Below, piece by piece: positions 1 through 15,300 of a stretch of 64,000 nucleotides of DNA. Numbering within the stretch: the first letter of the stretch is position 1; every line of letters starts with the position of its first letter. The stretch comes from Phoebastria nigripes (Eukaryota > Chordata > Aves > Procellariiformes > Diomedeidae): assembly GCA_035582835.1 (NCBI GenBank), contig JAYKAV010000289.1:1108170-1172169 (forward strand), in the 5' to 3' direction. The notes beneath the pieces are model-generated. The model did not search any database. It was given only the letters and a program-made list of their open reading frames with translations, and had not been told where the DNA came from. The position numbers and the translations under genes were made by a program.

Positions 1-252
1 ATTCTTTAAACACCCTTCGTGGGCTGCAGGTGCACAGGGAAAATACCCCTGGGATTCTCCAGTGACTTACACCTACTGCAGACCGCCAGCGGGATGTTGT
101 GTTCAACAGTCCTGTGCCTGGGTCAATGGACAAGCATTAGTACCGCCCATCCTTTCTCTCAGGATCATCACCATCACCCAAGGGCAGAACAGAATACTCT
201 TCAGCCCTGCCATGGAAGAACAAGAGCTCACACAGCTCAGTTATTCTCTCAC
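1..252 (-). other. COL27A1: Start of the intron after exon 15 (partial)
   Basis: It begins with the donor gtgaga at 252-247. The small plus-strand open frames here are unrelated to collagen. Confidence 0.85.
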
Positions 253-306
253 CTTTAAGCCTTTTGGTCCTGGATAGCCTATCGGTCCAACAGAGCCCAC
301 GTCACC
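253..306 (-). CDS. COL27A1: COL27A1 helix exon, 54 bp (exon 15)
   Basis: It encodes [18 protein letters not shown], six perfect triplets; the human counterpart is [18 protein letters not shown]. Acceptor TAG, donor AAG|gtgaga. It is the last exon in the window. The next exon would continue the helix (GLMGSVGEPG in human) and lies below position 1. Confidence 0.96.
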
Positions 307-3300
307 CTAGTAAGAGAAAGAAAATTACTAAAGTCATTAGGTGCAAAACCAACAGATAGGTGCATGTGGTGTGAAATTCCTCTCCTATCTGGTCCCTCAG
401 TATCCCTCAATTTATAGGAATTGCACCACTGGCTTCAGCAGAAGCAGCATCNTGGCATGAGTCAAGAGACTTTTAATGTGTAGACAGCCTCTAAGTAAAA
501 GCAGCACAGGGTGTCTGCCTCACAGGCACGTGAGGGAAGAAGAGCAGCTCCTATTCGCATCCTGAGCGAAGAAGAGACCCCAAAGCAGCTTGACACTAAC
601 CACTGGAGATGTGAGCTGTCCCCCATGATCAGCTCACCCGGCCCCACCATGCTGCTGGCCCTGTGCATGGCCGCGGCNATGAGGCAGAGTGTGCTGGATG
701 CCTGGATAACACACTAGCACCCTGCTCCTGCACCACAGGAGATACGGGTGTCGGGGAGTGTGGTCAGACTCCAAAACCAGGAGCCTGGGTTCCTGGATTC
801 ACTTAAAAATTAGATAAGGAATTCCGGCTAGTAAATTAATGGCAAAATAATGGAAAATTAATTAAGAAACCACTGTGAAGTCTGCCACTGTGGATCTGAG
901 GAAATTTTTTGTATGTTCCTCCTAAGTTTTGAATGGATTAATTTCCCTCTTCCACTATTTGAAACATTAAAATATTGAGCTGGTTTAAGACAATCCTGGA
1001 GTGTATTTATTCTCAGTGAAGTTACTCATGTTCTCAGAAAGAATCTACCACAGTATTCCTGAGTTCTCTGGAGGGAGTCTGAGGGTGTGTTAAAAAGAAC
1101 ACAGACCCAAACAGCAAAAAAGGCAATAGTCAAGAAATTTGCCTTGCTACTGAGCTCTGATATCTAAAAGTGATATGGGGAGGGAAGAGGAGAAACAGGA
1201 GGTAAGGACAGAGGTGTCTCATGAGTGTGGCCATTCTGCTGCAGCGAGAAGTCAGCACGGCATCATGTATTGGGACCTGCACGAGAAACTGCAGCACAGG
1301 AGGACACTGGAGTTCATGGTTGCTGTGTGTACCTGCGTGTGCACGTATAAAAGAAAGCCTTCAGTGGCTGGCATTTAAACAGGCTTTGACTGCTTTCTGC
1401 CCATGAAGGGAGTCAGTGATACGGTGCACCAGCCTTGCCTGCAATGTGTAAATAAACAGGGAAGGCTCTGCTGAAGGAGCGCTTCTCTGGTTGGCAGTCA
1501 TGGGCCCACAGCCACACGGGGAGCGCTGGGCTGCAGCCGCCTGAACAGATGCCCTTTTCATACCTCCCAGCATAAAGGCGTCTTGTAGAAACACGTTTAC
1601 TTAAAGCTTTGCTCACAGTTAATTAGGAGAGCAAGAGGCTTTAGTTACGTCTAATTCTGCTCTTCAGCCTCTCTTAAACAGTGAACCCAACACCTGCAGG
1701 GTGCGTGGAGGCAGCCGGCAACCCGGCCGGTCCCCTGGGGGTGGCTGTAGCTGGGAAGGAAGGAAGCGACTGAACGGGGGCCAGCCTGGAGCAAACACCC
1801 AGCCGCCTTCTCCATGCCCTGCAGTGCGATCCCCGTGCTGCAGACCCCAGGGAATGAGGCTGGTGCTGTCCTGCAGAGAGGAGAAGGCAGGATGGATGTG
1901 CCCCCTTCTCCCCAGGAGGATGGAGGAGGTCACTCTTAGATCAATCCCACTAGAGATGCTTCAGCATCCTGAATTCAGGAGTTGCATATTACCCCGGGAC
2001 ACAAAATCTGACTCAGTTTGACCTGAATCTCAGTTTGAAATTTTTATCAGAGCGGTACCAACAGACTAACTGGGAAACACAGCAGCCAATTGCTACCGCT
2101 GGAGCAAGTGACTCCTGAAAAAACAGCATTGCAAAGGACTGACTTTCTGCCTTAAAAGTAAAGCTAGGAAGAAGCTCACAACAGGAATGATAATTTCTTC
2201 ATCTGGATGGGAAGGGAGAAGAAATTTAAAGTTTAAGACAGACCAGGCTTAGCAGCAAAAGGAGAACTGCTGGTTTTGCCCTTTTCCAGAAAAAACACTA
2301 GAACTTGGGGTGTCAGTAGAAACCAACATAACAATGGATCAAGACAGAGAAGGTGACAGACTCCAGATACCTGGTGATGGAGCTAAATCCTGGACTAGGA
2401 CATGCAATGCCAGATCTTGGGGTCAGTCAGGGAAAAAGCAATTCAGTTGTACCTCACATAGAATTTGGTGCCATTTGGGTTGCTGCAGCCAACATGGGAC
2501 AAAAACATCACTATCACAAAGGCAGGTTAGAAACCACACACTGCCTGTCCTCATTGCAGATCATCTCCAGGCAAAACCTGTCCTTCCTGGCCCCTGCGAT
2601 CTATCCCAAGCACATAACAGCATGGCACTGGCGGGGCCAGCTAGGAGGGGAGGACAGGCAGCCTCCTGACTCCATCATCTCTGGAAGGATCTTAGTCACA
2701 TTTACCATGTGTGACCTTTCACCTTCCAACAGACAAATATCTGTGAGATAATAGCAACCATCTTAAGATAAATCTTTCCAAAAGCTAGGAGAAATATGAT
2801 CCAATTTGGACAATACCTTCAATCATGTTCTTTTAAATAGCAACCTTCCTCTTACAGCTTTTTGCCAGGAGCACATCCTTTCTGCTGCTATGGCTGAAGT
2901 AGCTACTTTTATCTCCACTAACAAGGGGAAACACAGACCTAATTCCTGACTCCACGAAAAACTTTCTGAAGCCTTAATCCACCTTTGCCCCAATCCCCCA
3001 TCTGCAAGACGGGTACACTTGTTCCACCATATTCTCTGCTTTTTCCCCATGGAGTCTAAGATTTCTGGGTTTGGTGCTCTATGTTTGTGCAAAGTCTAGG
3101 GCAATTGAGGCCTTGATCTCAGCTGACATACACACTCCTATAATTTAAGCTATGGAAAGGCAAAAGGGGAAGGTTTCTAACCATTCATTGCAAGTCACGT
3201 TTTCATGGATTATGATAGCCGAGGAGGAATCATTTTGAAAGAATGCTGTAGTACTAACAGAGCCTACCACTTTTTGTGCATGGAAGGAAATAACTTGAAA

Positions 3301-6300
3301 CGAGTACTGAGACCTAAAAATAAACTATAATATGTTCAGCTGGGCATTTACTAACCCCCAGCACAGCTGCCAGATGATGAGTTGCCACCCATCCTTACAG
3401 CCATTTATCTCCTGCTGGGGAAGAGTGTAATGAAGGGTGGAATTTGGCTGTGTACATAATTACCTGGATTAGCGATGGGATGGTGACAGTGCACGTAAAA
3501 TTCCTGTATACCCAGAGGACAGACGGTTCCTGCCCATGGTCTCTCCAGTGAGCAAGAACAGTGCGTCCTTAGGTTACTGCTTACAGGTGCTTGCTTTTTA
3601 AAAGACGACAGATCCTGGTGTGGAATGAATATTGCATCTTTGAAGAAATACCCTGGTAAATGTTATCAAAAGGGTGAGTTATCTAGGAATAAGGGCACTA
3701 ACAGGAAACCTTTAATCTGTTCCCTTTTGCTTAGAAAGGGTTTGCCCTCCTCCACCTCCCAGTCTACCAGGCAACCTCCTCTCGCCCCAGACATCACACC
3801 TCCTCCATACAAACAGTCGTCCTGTTCACTGCCCTGCCACAGGAAGAAGAAAATCTGTGCGTAGTTATGCCGGCTGAAAGGGTTAAAGCCCCGAGAAGCC
3901 AGATCTCCATTTGTTTTTGTACTTACAATGAGTCCAAGGACTCCAGGAGGACCTGGGGCTCCCAGTTCTCCCTAAAAGGGAAGACAAACCAACATGGTTA
4001 CGGACACTTTGTAGACAAACAGAGGCTGAAAGGCAGCTCAGTGTTTCAAGAGCTTGAGGGAAGGGAAAACACCGTCCCTCCCCCTTCTGTCCCCCCCCAC
4101 AGCCCCTTCCCCAGCCAAAGCGATCGAGAGCTTCCATCTTAGTGAGCGTGCTTGCGAGCACAGCCTCTCCAGACACAGGGCTGATTGTTGTTCTGCAGTT
4201 ATTTGCAGGGCTGACTCCCCCTCCCAGGAGCAGGCTGGATAAAAGAAGTGTTTCACTGTGCAGGCAGGGGAGCGGGTGGGAGCCTGCCCCAGGTGAGATG
4301 AAGGCACGGGCAGGGAGAGGGACCAGGGTAGGGAGGGGGCATGGGGCCAGCAAAGCTAAGGTGGGAAGGAGAGGAAAGCTGCTGCTTAGCATTGGGAAAG
4401 GTGAGTTTTTTGGGAGTGGTTAAGAAACAATAAAACTCATGAGAAAAGGAGGACTTGGATGAAAATTAAACTGGGTAATTTGGGGAGAGGGTATGCCAGC
4501 TTCTAGTGTGGGCTGATGGGCCCTGGGAGTGTGTTTGGCACATGGGGTGCTCTGAGGCTGCTCCTCCTATATCTAAAAGCTGGTTTCAGGTGGGGAACCA
4601 GCAGCGTCCTCTGCACTCTGCCTCATCCATCTGGGCTCCCACCCAGAACATCAACTAGCCATTTCTTTAATTTTCAGAAAAAGCCCCTAGCCTTTGGGCT
4701 GCAGCTTGTCTGCAGGGAGGTGGCTCAGCACCTCTGTCGCTGGAGCAGGGAGCTCTCTGCAGGGAATCCAGCACTTGCTTGGAGGACGAGTCACTTTTAA
4801 TCACACCGCAGAGAGCGGGAGATGGACTGCAGGCATTCCTTCTTGGGCTCTCTGCCCATTTGCCATCTCTTAGAGACTGCTCGCAAGCAGGACATTTTGG
4901 AAAGCACCAGCTCCTCTTAGAGGCTTTTCAAGAGCACCTCAGAGCACACCATTTCGAGGGACAGACTGCTATCTGGGTTTGTGGGGCTGGTTTGAATTCT
5001 CAGCTTCACCACAAACTCCCTCCGTGCCAGCTTTCCAAAGACATGCAGGTGCCAGGCAGGTGCCTGATGGCATTTCCAGGTGAAGTGCAGGAGAGAAGCT
5101 GCGTCAGACCCACACAAATCACCTGTCTAGGTCCCTAAGTACTTTAGCAATCCCTATGCGATGCTCAGCCTGTCCCCGTGTCTCCCTTGGTGGATCACCC
5201 ACTCCCTTGCCACATTGATAGTGGGTTGCTTGTCAGGGCAAGGACCTGCTCTTACACACCTCCGTCTCCAACAGGGCCTCTCAAAACAAGTGCATTGGAA
5301 ATACTAAACTTCCCGTTGGCTCAGACAACTCTACCCCTGCACTGGATCACGCTGGCTACTTTCTTTGACAGACCAGCTCAGTTTATGGTGCACATCTGGT
5401 GGAGTCCCCTTCAGTGCAATAAAGCTCCCCTTTTATGGAAAGATTTGCCTAGTGAAAGAATGAAAGGGGACGCAACGTGACTAAACGTGCTCAGCCTCCT
5501 TGGGTAAAGGGTTACGTGTGTTTATTTTATGGGAAGTGGAGTAAAGGACTATTGGGCAAGCACACACAAAAAACGTTTCATAATCTCAACCAGCCTAAAA
5601 TTGCTTTTTTATGGCCGGTTCCTTTCCTGCATACTTGAGACATCTGTGGAGAAATTGTTCCTCACGGGTGGGATTTCTGCGTCCTCAGAGCTACTGTAAT
5701 AAGGTTGGCTTCAAGCTTTTAGTCAAAGCCTGGCATTACTAGCCTCAGTAAGAAGAGGGAATATCCCCAGGAATGCTGAGCACAGGAGCTGCACGATGGC
5801 CTGGGTTTCCCAGTAAGCTCTGCAGGCTCCGAGGGTGGCTGGGATGAAGACTGGGTGGATGGTTGGCTCTTGGTCCCACCAGTTGCAGAAGGGACTGCCT
5901 AGATCTCTGAGTTATGTCACGTGGGTATTCCTCAAGAGAAAGGGTAAATGTGGAAACGCATGGCCTCATGTCTAATGCAAGAGGATTTCCTCCTGGAAGA
6001 AGAGAGGGTGGATTCCCCTGGGAGAGTTGGACAGGACTATTTGTTAATTTGAGCCATTCCCTGGCCTGGGAAATGGAGGGTTTACAGGTGCTCTTTCCTG
6101 GCTATCAGTAATGACAGGCTGGTCCCTGACCCACGGGGGAAATCAGGCTCTATTCTTTTTTCGGTGCATGAACTGGGCACTGGGACAAGAGTCAAGGAGA
6201 TGAATCAACAGTCCTTTCCCATGTCTAATTCCTGTGATTAAGAGACTAATTGGAGTGGCTAAAGCACTCCGGGAACAGGGATCTGGAATGTGATGGCTCA

Positions 6301-9300
6301 ACAGTTCTCAGCAAGTTGGTAGGAGGGAAAAACGCCCCTGTGGTTGGAAGAGTCTTTGCTCTGTCTGGAGGGGACGGAAAGAAGATCAGAGACTGTTGGC
6401 TTCAACCATCCCATGTGATGGCAGAGGCGGCAGCAGCGTAAGTGCTCAGTGGATCAAATAGAGGATGGGGCAGTTCAGGACCCGTGGCAGCCTGCCCGCC
6501 TGCCTACAATTTAGCTGCATACTCCACCTAGCAAACTCGGCATATTTGTGTGTTCCACAAACAGACTTTCTGGCATTTTTCTGCGTCTGTGACTGCGCTT
6601 GTGACCCTGTGAACCTCCCTTAAAGTCAGCCGAAACAGTCTGTTTTCATTCTACAATCTCCAAGGCACATTAATATTTAAAAGCCGTTGATAAGATGAAA
6701 GAAGAGCAATCCTTCTGGATGAATTAACTGAAGGGACATTTGCTTCTCTCCGATGCTCTGGGAACTGGCATTCAGCTAACATTGAGCACATCTTCTGAAT
6801 GCGGCTTAGACAACTTGCAAATTTAAAAGAAAACAAAACAAGGTTATTTGGAAAAAAAAGTCTTTCTGACCTCCAGGATTCCTGCTCTTCCTGGTGGGCT
6901 GGCTGGAAATACAATCTAGAAAGTCTTCTACTTTGGTACTACTGATTCTACTCTGACCCATGGCTTAAGTTGTCTGAAGGATGGGAAAAGTCCTGCAGAA
7001 GTATTCCTTGGGAATCTAATTCTTTCAGTTCACTGCATTTGTGACTCTTGTGCTGAATTCCCACAAAGGCTGGAGTGTAGCTGAGCTTGGCTTGCTGGTT
7101 AGAGTCACTTGTGAAAGTAATTTTATGCTGCATATATGACAAATGAGAACTTGAAGACACATGCGGAGTGGGTTATTTCACACAAATCATTCCATCAAAC
7201 AGCAAGAGCAGCACTGTGATTATGTGTGAATAACCAAGACAGCAGGAATTTCAAAGATGAAACAGTACTGCTCACATGCTAATTGAGGGAGAACCGACAA
7301 AGTCATTCAGAAAATAATTTAGAATAATTAATACATTTGAGAACTTTTGTAATCCACGAGGACATGTTTTGTAAGTAGCGGAAAACACAGCACATACCCA
7401 ACTGTTTGGTCTTAAGTGCTACAAGAGCCGAGCAAAATAAACCTTATCTGCATCCAGCTGCTTAAATGGTCTCTGGGACCATCCTGACCCAATTCCCAGG
7501 AGACACATCCCATTCTTAGAAAGCCAGCAGGGGTCAGATGAAGACCGGAGAGAGGCCAAGAACTTAGGAGCCTGGAGACTTCTCCCGCTGCAGTGCCAGG
7601 GCCGGCTGAGGCATGGGGCAGGGCAGCAGAAGCCTGGGCTATGGTGTCTGTCCCTCAGCGCTCCCAGACACTGGAGTGGGGAATCTGGCACTTCTTGCAC
7701 CAGTATTAACATTCACTTCAAATGAGGAAAGGTACTGAGCTTGGAGTACTTTAGAAACTTACTTCTACAGGCTAGTGAGATGCAAACCAAGTGGTACCAG
7801 CTTGCTAACCTGCATCAGAAAATGAAATGTGGTGAAAAGGAGAGGAACATGCCTCTTTCTCTATGTACCTCAGACCTCTACACAATTGAGTACATGGCCT
7901 GCTCCTCTGAGGGTTCACGTGCACTCAAGTAGCCATCTGCGGTGCCTTATGATGATACGTCCCTCTGTCTGTGGGCCTATGTCTCCCTGCTATGTTCGTA
8001 CAAAGCTTCATCCAGAGCACGCTAGTCAACAAGGTGATTCCTGCAGCTGTCACAGGCTTTGCATCAGGCCCTGTGGTATGGACAACACGCTCCAACCACT
8101 GCCGGCTCATCAGGAGCAATATCCCTACCTTTTCTCTCTTGATTTTTCTTCTAGTCATATCCTCAGGATGAGAAAGCATCTATCAAGACCAAGGTGCAAG
8201 AAAGGCAAGAGACAGAGACAGAAAGCAAATGGCAACATGATGACCTGGCAGTTACCGGATGTTGAGTCAAACACAGAAATTTGCAGCATGCTTGAGCAGG
8301 GCATACATTTGTTTTTCAGGAGGGACAACAACAAAATGCTAGCAGCTACCATCAAACTGAAAAGCTTCTTTCAGCTCTAACTAGCATGATGCAGTACAGT
8401 GTGGTGTCTACTGCAATAGAGGGAAAGAAGGGGAAAAGCTATCAACTTACTGGGTTCCCATCGATGCCTGGAGGTCCTCGTTCCCCAAAATCACCAGGAA
8501 AACCCTGAGGAGAGGAGGCAAACACAAGTATTAGTTATTGACACACCCTTGTGTAGAAACAGTCAGCTTAAAAACCTCTCCCCCTGCACTCAGTGCAGCA
8601 CTTTGGTAGACAGCAGGTCACAAGGAAGTGTGGGCCATCCAGCCTGCTTGTCCTCATCCAAACCATTCCTGCTCCACCAGCACATCCACTCAGTGAGAAG
8701 CTCTGCAAGGCCAAGAGCTCTGATTCACTGCTCTCTCCTGGGGCCAATGAAGGGTAACCAGAAGTACTGTTTACAAGGCTCAGCCATGAGCTGCACATTA
8801 ACTAATGGGAGCCTTGAGAGGAAGAATCAGCGAGGAGACAGGAAGGCTTTTTCCTTGGCCATGCTATGAAAAGCACCCATTGCTGAGGCTGCTGGACCTG
8901 ATGTGTTCACACCTTGTCTTGCAGGCTATGTCCAGCCCTCAATCAGCCGTGCCTTTTCTTAGCACCAGTTGTCAGCCCTGGGCACGCTTTATATGGCAGG
9001 CAAGGCTTTTGCTGCGCCATGTAGAAAGACAATGTGAGTGTGCATAGCAGAGAGAAGGGGTGGAAATCAGTGCTTCTGTCCTCGTTTTGGTTCCCCCATG
9101 TACTCCCAGTATGTCCAACAAGGAATATGCAGCCCTGAAGATTATGTCGTGTAGTTTACACGTGAAATGATAATCCCACATTTGGAAGATCAAACTCTGT
9201 ATTGAAAGATACAGTGCTTTCTATCCTCTTTCAGGAAGAAATATCCTACTGATAGGATACTTCCTTAAAAGTCAATACCTCCTTAAAAGTCAATCCTAAA

Positions 9301-12300
9301 TCCCTTATATTCTGCAAGAATTCATAAACTTCACTGCAATGACTATCCGCAAAAATGGATTGTCAATCTGAATTATTTCATCCTGACTATTAACACAATC
9401 ATTTTAACCGTACCCCCTTCTCATAGGATAGCTGAATAGCATAATGCCTGTTGGAGCCCATGCAGATGCTTAATGGAGCTGATCAAAGATGCCTAGTGAA
9501 TTCACTCCAATGCATTCACAACCTTTCAGCTTGCCAGAGGAACAAACGGTTCCAAGCTCATTACGGTCCACACCCCAGAGCTGTGAAAGACCATGTTTAC
9601 TACATGAAAAAGTCACCACAAAAGACAACTTCATCATCTCCTTATATCCGATACAAGTCTGGAAGACTTCAAACAATTACAGAAAAGGGAGTGGAGGTAC
9701 TGAGCCAGAGCCAGAACATGGTGGTATGACATGTTCTCTCTCGCACTCTTAGACAGACCTGTGCTCCCCGAAGCCCCCCAATTCCCTATTACAAACAAAT
9801 CATACAGCAGCTTGCTCCTCCCTGTCCTGTCGTGCTCTGTCTCCCTCAGGAAGAGCTCAGCACAGGGGTACATAACCTCTGTGGTTAGTAAACCCTCTTT
9901 GTCACTACACCTACATTTTCAAGGAGGAAGCAGTTGAGTTTAAGATGGATTGGACTCAATTTTCCCCTGAGCTTGAACTTCATTCAGCAAAGGACTGGCA
10001 GGGAGGAGGCTGCCAAGAGCTTTCAGGGACCAGCTCAAACATCAGCAGCTTCAGGGCTGCTCTGAACTTGCTGCAGTGGAGGGTGCTTTGGGAGGCTGTG
10101 ACACTGAGGTAAGAGAGTGCTGTGACTCTCCACTTCTTTTTCTTGCATGCCCCTTAAGATGGAGCGAGATACAATACGACACAACATCCAGCTCCTCTGA
10201 CTCTGAGCCAAAAGGGAAATCATCGTCTGCTAGAGGAGCTCCCCATGGGCAGAGCATACGCAGAGCCTAACCCCAGGCTCTGACTCCTGGACTTGGTTAA
10301 TTCAGCCAGGGCTAAAATCCTGCTTTATTCTCCACACTATTCTGACTGCGGGCATCAGGACGGAAAACTAAGGAATATATTTGCATATAAAAGGGTTCCT
10401 AGCCAGAGCATCTACCTATGTGCTTCAGTTCAGAGTGGGAACTTGCGAAACAAACCTCCAATCACCCCTGCTCCCTCTTCTGTTTATGGTGGATCAGTAA
10501 GTGGAGAGTAAACAGTATTGCTTAGATGAGGCTACACCAGAAGATGTGCTCCAGAGACACACCAACAAGCTGCAACTGCTAGTGGGTGCGTTACTTCTGA
10601 CTCAGACTAGGAGTCACAGTAAAACTGCCTTGCACCCTTCTCTGGCTCCACCAGACCGTGAGATATAAAAGACAATGCAACCACGTTCTGGGCTGGCTAA
10701 GAGCTTAAGAGACAGGGATGGAACAGACAGGGAGGGGATGGTCCTTGCTGAGCCAGAAGGATGCTCTCTCTTCCTGCCTGCTCCCCTGTATACTACAAAC
10801 ACTGGTTACCTTGGAAAAGCAAACCTGAGGGAAGCAAAATGCGACAGCCAACAGCAACGCGCTATCTGGAAACCCATCAGCAACACTGAAAATTGAAATG
10901 ATCACAGCTGACAGAACAGGAAACCTGTACCGGGAAGCTCTGCAGTCAAAGATGTCATCCAAGACCTCCCTTCACCTTTGAGGGTTTACAACTCCTGGTC
11001 AACACAACTAGGTAAAAAGATACTTGGTCAAACCTAAGGTGAGAGATGGGAGACCTGTTTAAGACAACCAAAATTTTGCCACAGACTTCAGAGCCAGCAT
11101 TTCACCTCTTCTATACCAACTCCCTAGAGTATTCAGTACGCACTCCTGAATGGACACAAGCTATCACTTGCTTGCTTGGATTCAATACTTCCATTTTATG
11201 GGCATCACTGCGAATGGGAAAGTTGTCTGCCTTTTTCCAGCTGGGCACTACATCCCTCAAGCCTGTGCACACGCCAAGAAGCTGTGGTAAGCAACCGCTG
11301 GAAACAGCCTTCTGCCATCTAGAGACAAAGACGTCAAATATAACAAGAAGGTGGGGGGGCTACAACTTTCTTTAATGAAAAAAAGGGGAAAAAATAACTC
11401 TGCTACATGCTGAATCAATAAGATCAGAACAGAGATGTGTAGGGAAAACTCATTGCTCAGGCAAGACAAAAAAAAAAAAAAAAAAGACTGCCTTGGAATA
11501 TTTTGCTGTTTACAGTCATACAACTTGCCAAGGAAAACATGAGTGTGCATAGACTGATACTGTACTTACGCTGCTGCAGATTTCAGTCACAGCCTTCAGC
11601 ATTCCCCCAGATGTATCTTTCCTTTCTCAGAGGGCAGAGCTGGGCACAGAGTGACCCATGAATGCCACTGAGCAGCCTGGCCCTGGGGATGCTAAGGTCT
11701 TGCCAATGTGGGAAGGTTTTACTACTTTGAATAGTACAATTAAATCAATAAAACTACAGCAACATAATAGCATCTAGAGGAATGCTTGCTCCAGACTAAG
11801 GGCATTTTCTAAATTTGGCTTAAATCTCTTCCAATGTGATATAAACAATGCATTCCTCTGCCAGAATAAAAGTGTCCAGATAAGGAACTATTTAAATTCA
11901 TGTGTTTCCTACTAATCTCTTTTTATGCCTCAGTTTCTCCTACTAACTTCGCTGCTTAAAGATAAAGACATAAGAGATTTGAGGCACTTGGTAATAGAGT
12001 TAATAAAAATCTAGCTTTTACACAGGCTTTCCAACAGTAGATCTCCAAGTATTCAAAAAAGCAGATTATTCCTGTTTTGAAGGCGGAGAGCTAAGTACCT
12101 GAGGTCACTTGGCCAAGCTACCCAGTAAGTCAGAGGTTCGACAATAAAACCCGTTCACAGCACAATGTGTCTCACCCCGCAGAGCTAGGGTTTCTGCCCA
12201 TCCTCAAGATGGGATGGAAAAGGGTCAAAGTGGCAGGAAGCAGAGAAGAAAGCCAGAACAGCATGGGATGGCATCATTGCTACAAGAGCCAGGCCCAAGA

Positions 12301-15300
12301 CAACACTCAGCAGCAAAGCCCCATCCTTGCCAACACCTGATCATCCTTAACATGCCATCTTCTCTCCTGGCATGAGCACCCCTCCCAGCCTAGGCTCACA
12401 GATCTCTGGGGTGATGGGTGGTACTTTTTGGCCCAATCTGTAAAACAAACCCAGAGGAGGAGACAAACGGAAAGAGCAGCTTCAACTAACCCCAGGCATC
12501 CTAGCCCAAGATTTGAGCTTGGCAACACAAGTATTAACAGTCTTTTGCACATTAAATGAGACCTAGGCTGGTGGCTGTGGCTTGAAGGAGGATATTTCAG
12601 CATCCATAGAGTCTCCAAAGACCCAAACCAGGTTGTGAAAGCTGTGCCAACACCGTCCTGTGCACAGCAGGAAACAATCAATCTTCTAAGCCCCTAATGA
12701 AAAAGAAAGCACTTTCTTTCCATGGGGTAAGCAGTAGCAGTTTAAACCACAATAACAGTTCCAGTGACCACAGTGGCCTAATTTATTGGATCTCACATGT
12801 CTGTAAAAGCTATTTTTTCAGTGCCCCTCCCCTCTTGCCTGAGCCTAAAGGACAGAGATGTTCCCCAGGAACAAAACTAGCACTATTCAACCGAAACAAG
12901 CAGCCTAGGAATTACAAGCAGACTTTGTTATCCCATTTGTTTCATTCCTGTAAGCAGCACTACCTCTCCTCTCCCGTGCACTGCTCCAGCAGCCTGAGGA
13001 GCCCAAATGGAGGGAGAACACATGGGGCAGGAAGCTCATTTTATGGTGCTGGCGGACAGGCAGGTCACAACTGGCAGCCCATTACAGGGGACTTGTGAAA
13101 GGGATTAAAGAGCCCAGCACATTCAGAGTCTCCTGACCTTCCCAAAGTGAGCGCAGAGGTTTTTTTGGTACAGAAAATCCACCGTTTTTCAGGGTGCAGC
13201 TGTTTTTCCAGGAAGCCTGGTCCCTGGAAATTGTGCTCAAGAATTGGGACAGCAAAGAAAACACCCTAGTGAAAAATCTCGAGCCATGCATCCTGCCCAC
13301 TCTGTGGGAGGGAGGGGACATGCAGAGAAGGACCAGGACCGGGAAGGGATGGCAAATGGCAGCAGAGCTAGGAGGAAAATGCTCGACTAACAAGTTCTGT
13401 TGGCCAAGAGCCAGTGGGGTGCTCCTCTGCGGTGGCTGAAGTCAGGTATGACGAAACTTTTGGCTCTATCTCACAGCTGGGAAATACAGAGAGGAGGTGG
13501 GGAAAAAAAGTCCAGCTGAATGGATTTCACATTGTCTGAAGGAGAAGTTCAATGAAAGAAGCAAGATGAAGCTTGAAGAGGAGTTGGAGAAAAAGCATAC
13601 AAGCAGATGCTTTGCACTAACCAAGATCCAGGTGCTTCTGTGCTCCCCTGTCCCAACCCAAGCAGAGCTTTACAGCGGTTGCACAGTTTGTCCTCACTGC
13701 ACTCGGTGAAGCTGAGGAACCACTATTAGAGAGGGAACTGAGACAGAGAGAGATGCCAACTGATTTATCCCAGGTAACACTGAGAGGTCTGAAGTTGAAC
13801 CAGTAACTAAATCTCTATCTTTGAGATCCTGCAATAGTGCCTTAATTCCTGTTCATCCACACTCCCTGCAAAGGGCATCCTTTCATACGCCAGGAGACTC
13901 CTGCTGAGAACAACCAGACCCAGACAGACACTGGAACCAGCTCCTCCTGCATCAGGGGATTACATCCCCCTCCACCTCCCCTTCCTTTCTTCCTCTGCTT
14001 AAAACAAACAGAGCGGCCTGCCCTTTCTTGCTGTTGTCAGCCAAAGGGCTGCTCCTGGTCCAAGCAGACGCCACCACTTCTTGTCTCTTGTCCCTGGAAG
14101 CAGCTGTCCTCAGGGAAGCAGAGACCGACGAGATGCATTGTGTCCTTTGCTTCCCCAAGGCCTTTTCAGGTGTGCGCATGTGGGTGGGTATGTTGTATGT
14201 ATACAACATCTGATTCAGTTTAAAACACTTTCCCTCATGGAGTAAGGGAGGCAGTCTGGCAGCTGCTGCTCCAAGGAATCCTGGCAGGTCTTCACGCCAA
14301 CAGAATCCTTCTCCAAAAATAGGATTTTATTTTCCTGTTGGCTGAAGGTGAAGCTGCTCAAACCAACCAGCCCTCCTGTCTTGTCTGCAAAAGACTCTAT
14401 TTGCCAGTTGGCTCCGGCCAGGTGAATCTCTGCCCAGGAGTCTCCCCAGGGATGGAGCTTGCAAGTCAAACAATTTAAACAACAAAAAAAAAAAGGTGGT
14501 GGTGGGGAAGCAGGGCTGAGGGTGAGAGAAGGCATTCACTGGAAAAAAAAGGAGGAGAATAAAATAAACAAGTGTAGCTTATGTTGGCAGCTTACGCCTC
14601 TGAGAGCATTCTTGGTGGAGAGAGCAGACATGAGCCCCTCCGCAGGTGGGCACGAAGGCAAGCAGGCTGGCTCAGACCCAGCGCTGGTTCCTCGAGTGGC
14701 GAGAGTCACCCTAAAGGGAGCCTGGCAAACCCTGTGCTCCCAGCGTGCCTGCTCACTAGCTTTAATTCACACAGCTATGCAGGAGCCTTTGCCTTCTGCT
14801 CAGTCTAGACCCAGGACCGTGACAGCTTTCATCCCTGCAAAGAAGGGTGATGCCATCCTCAGCTGGGTACGGGACTGATGGTCCCCTGCTGCAGTTCTGC
14901 TCCTTTGTCACCTGAAAGGGAGGTTTGCTCTCTCTCCCTGGGAGACTTCACAGCTCCATGTCACATCCTCTTTGGATAAAGATTTCACGGCATTTTTAAA
15001 CATAACTATCCCTCCAGCTGTGGGAGCACAGCTCTCCAGGGCAGCCCGTTCCACCCGAACATGAGCAAAAGTCCCCTGAAGCCCCTTCAGCCAAACGGCA
15101 CTGAAGTTAACTGACAGCCCCTCCACCCTCTTGCCCATCTGCTTTGTTCCTTTTACGCTTGTATATGATCTCTTCCCCCATCCGTGGGGCTCTAACGGAG
15201 TGCAGATTACACAGACCCAATACCTAGTGCTGAAGAGCACTGAATATGCCACCACTCCTAATTATTTATGGCCAAGATTTCAAAATCAAGCAGCCTCCTA

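Noticed and set aside
11468..11485. A18 run as the tail of a processed retrocopy
   Set aside because: No gene-like sequence or target-site duplication was recognised next to it.
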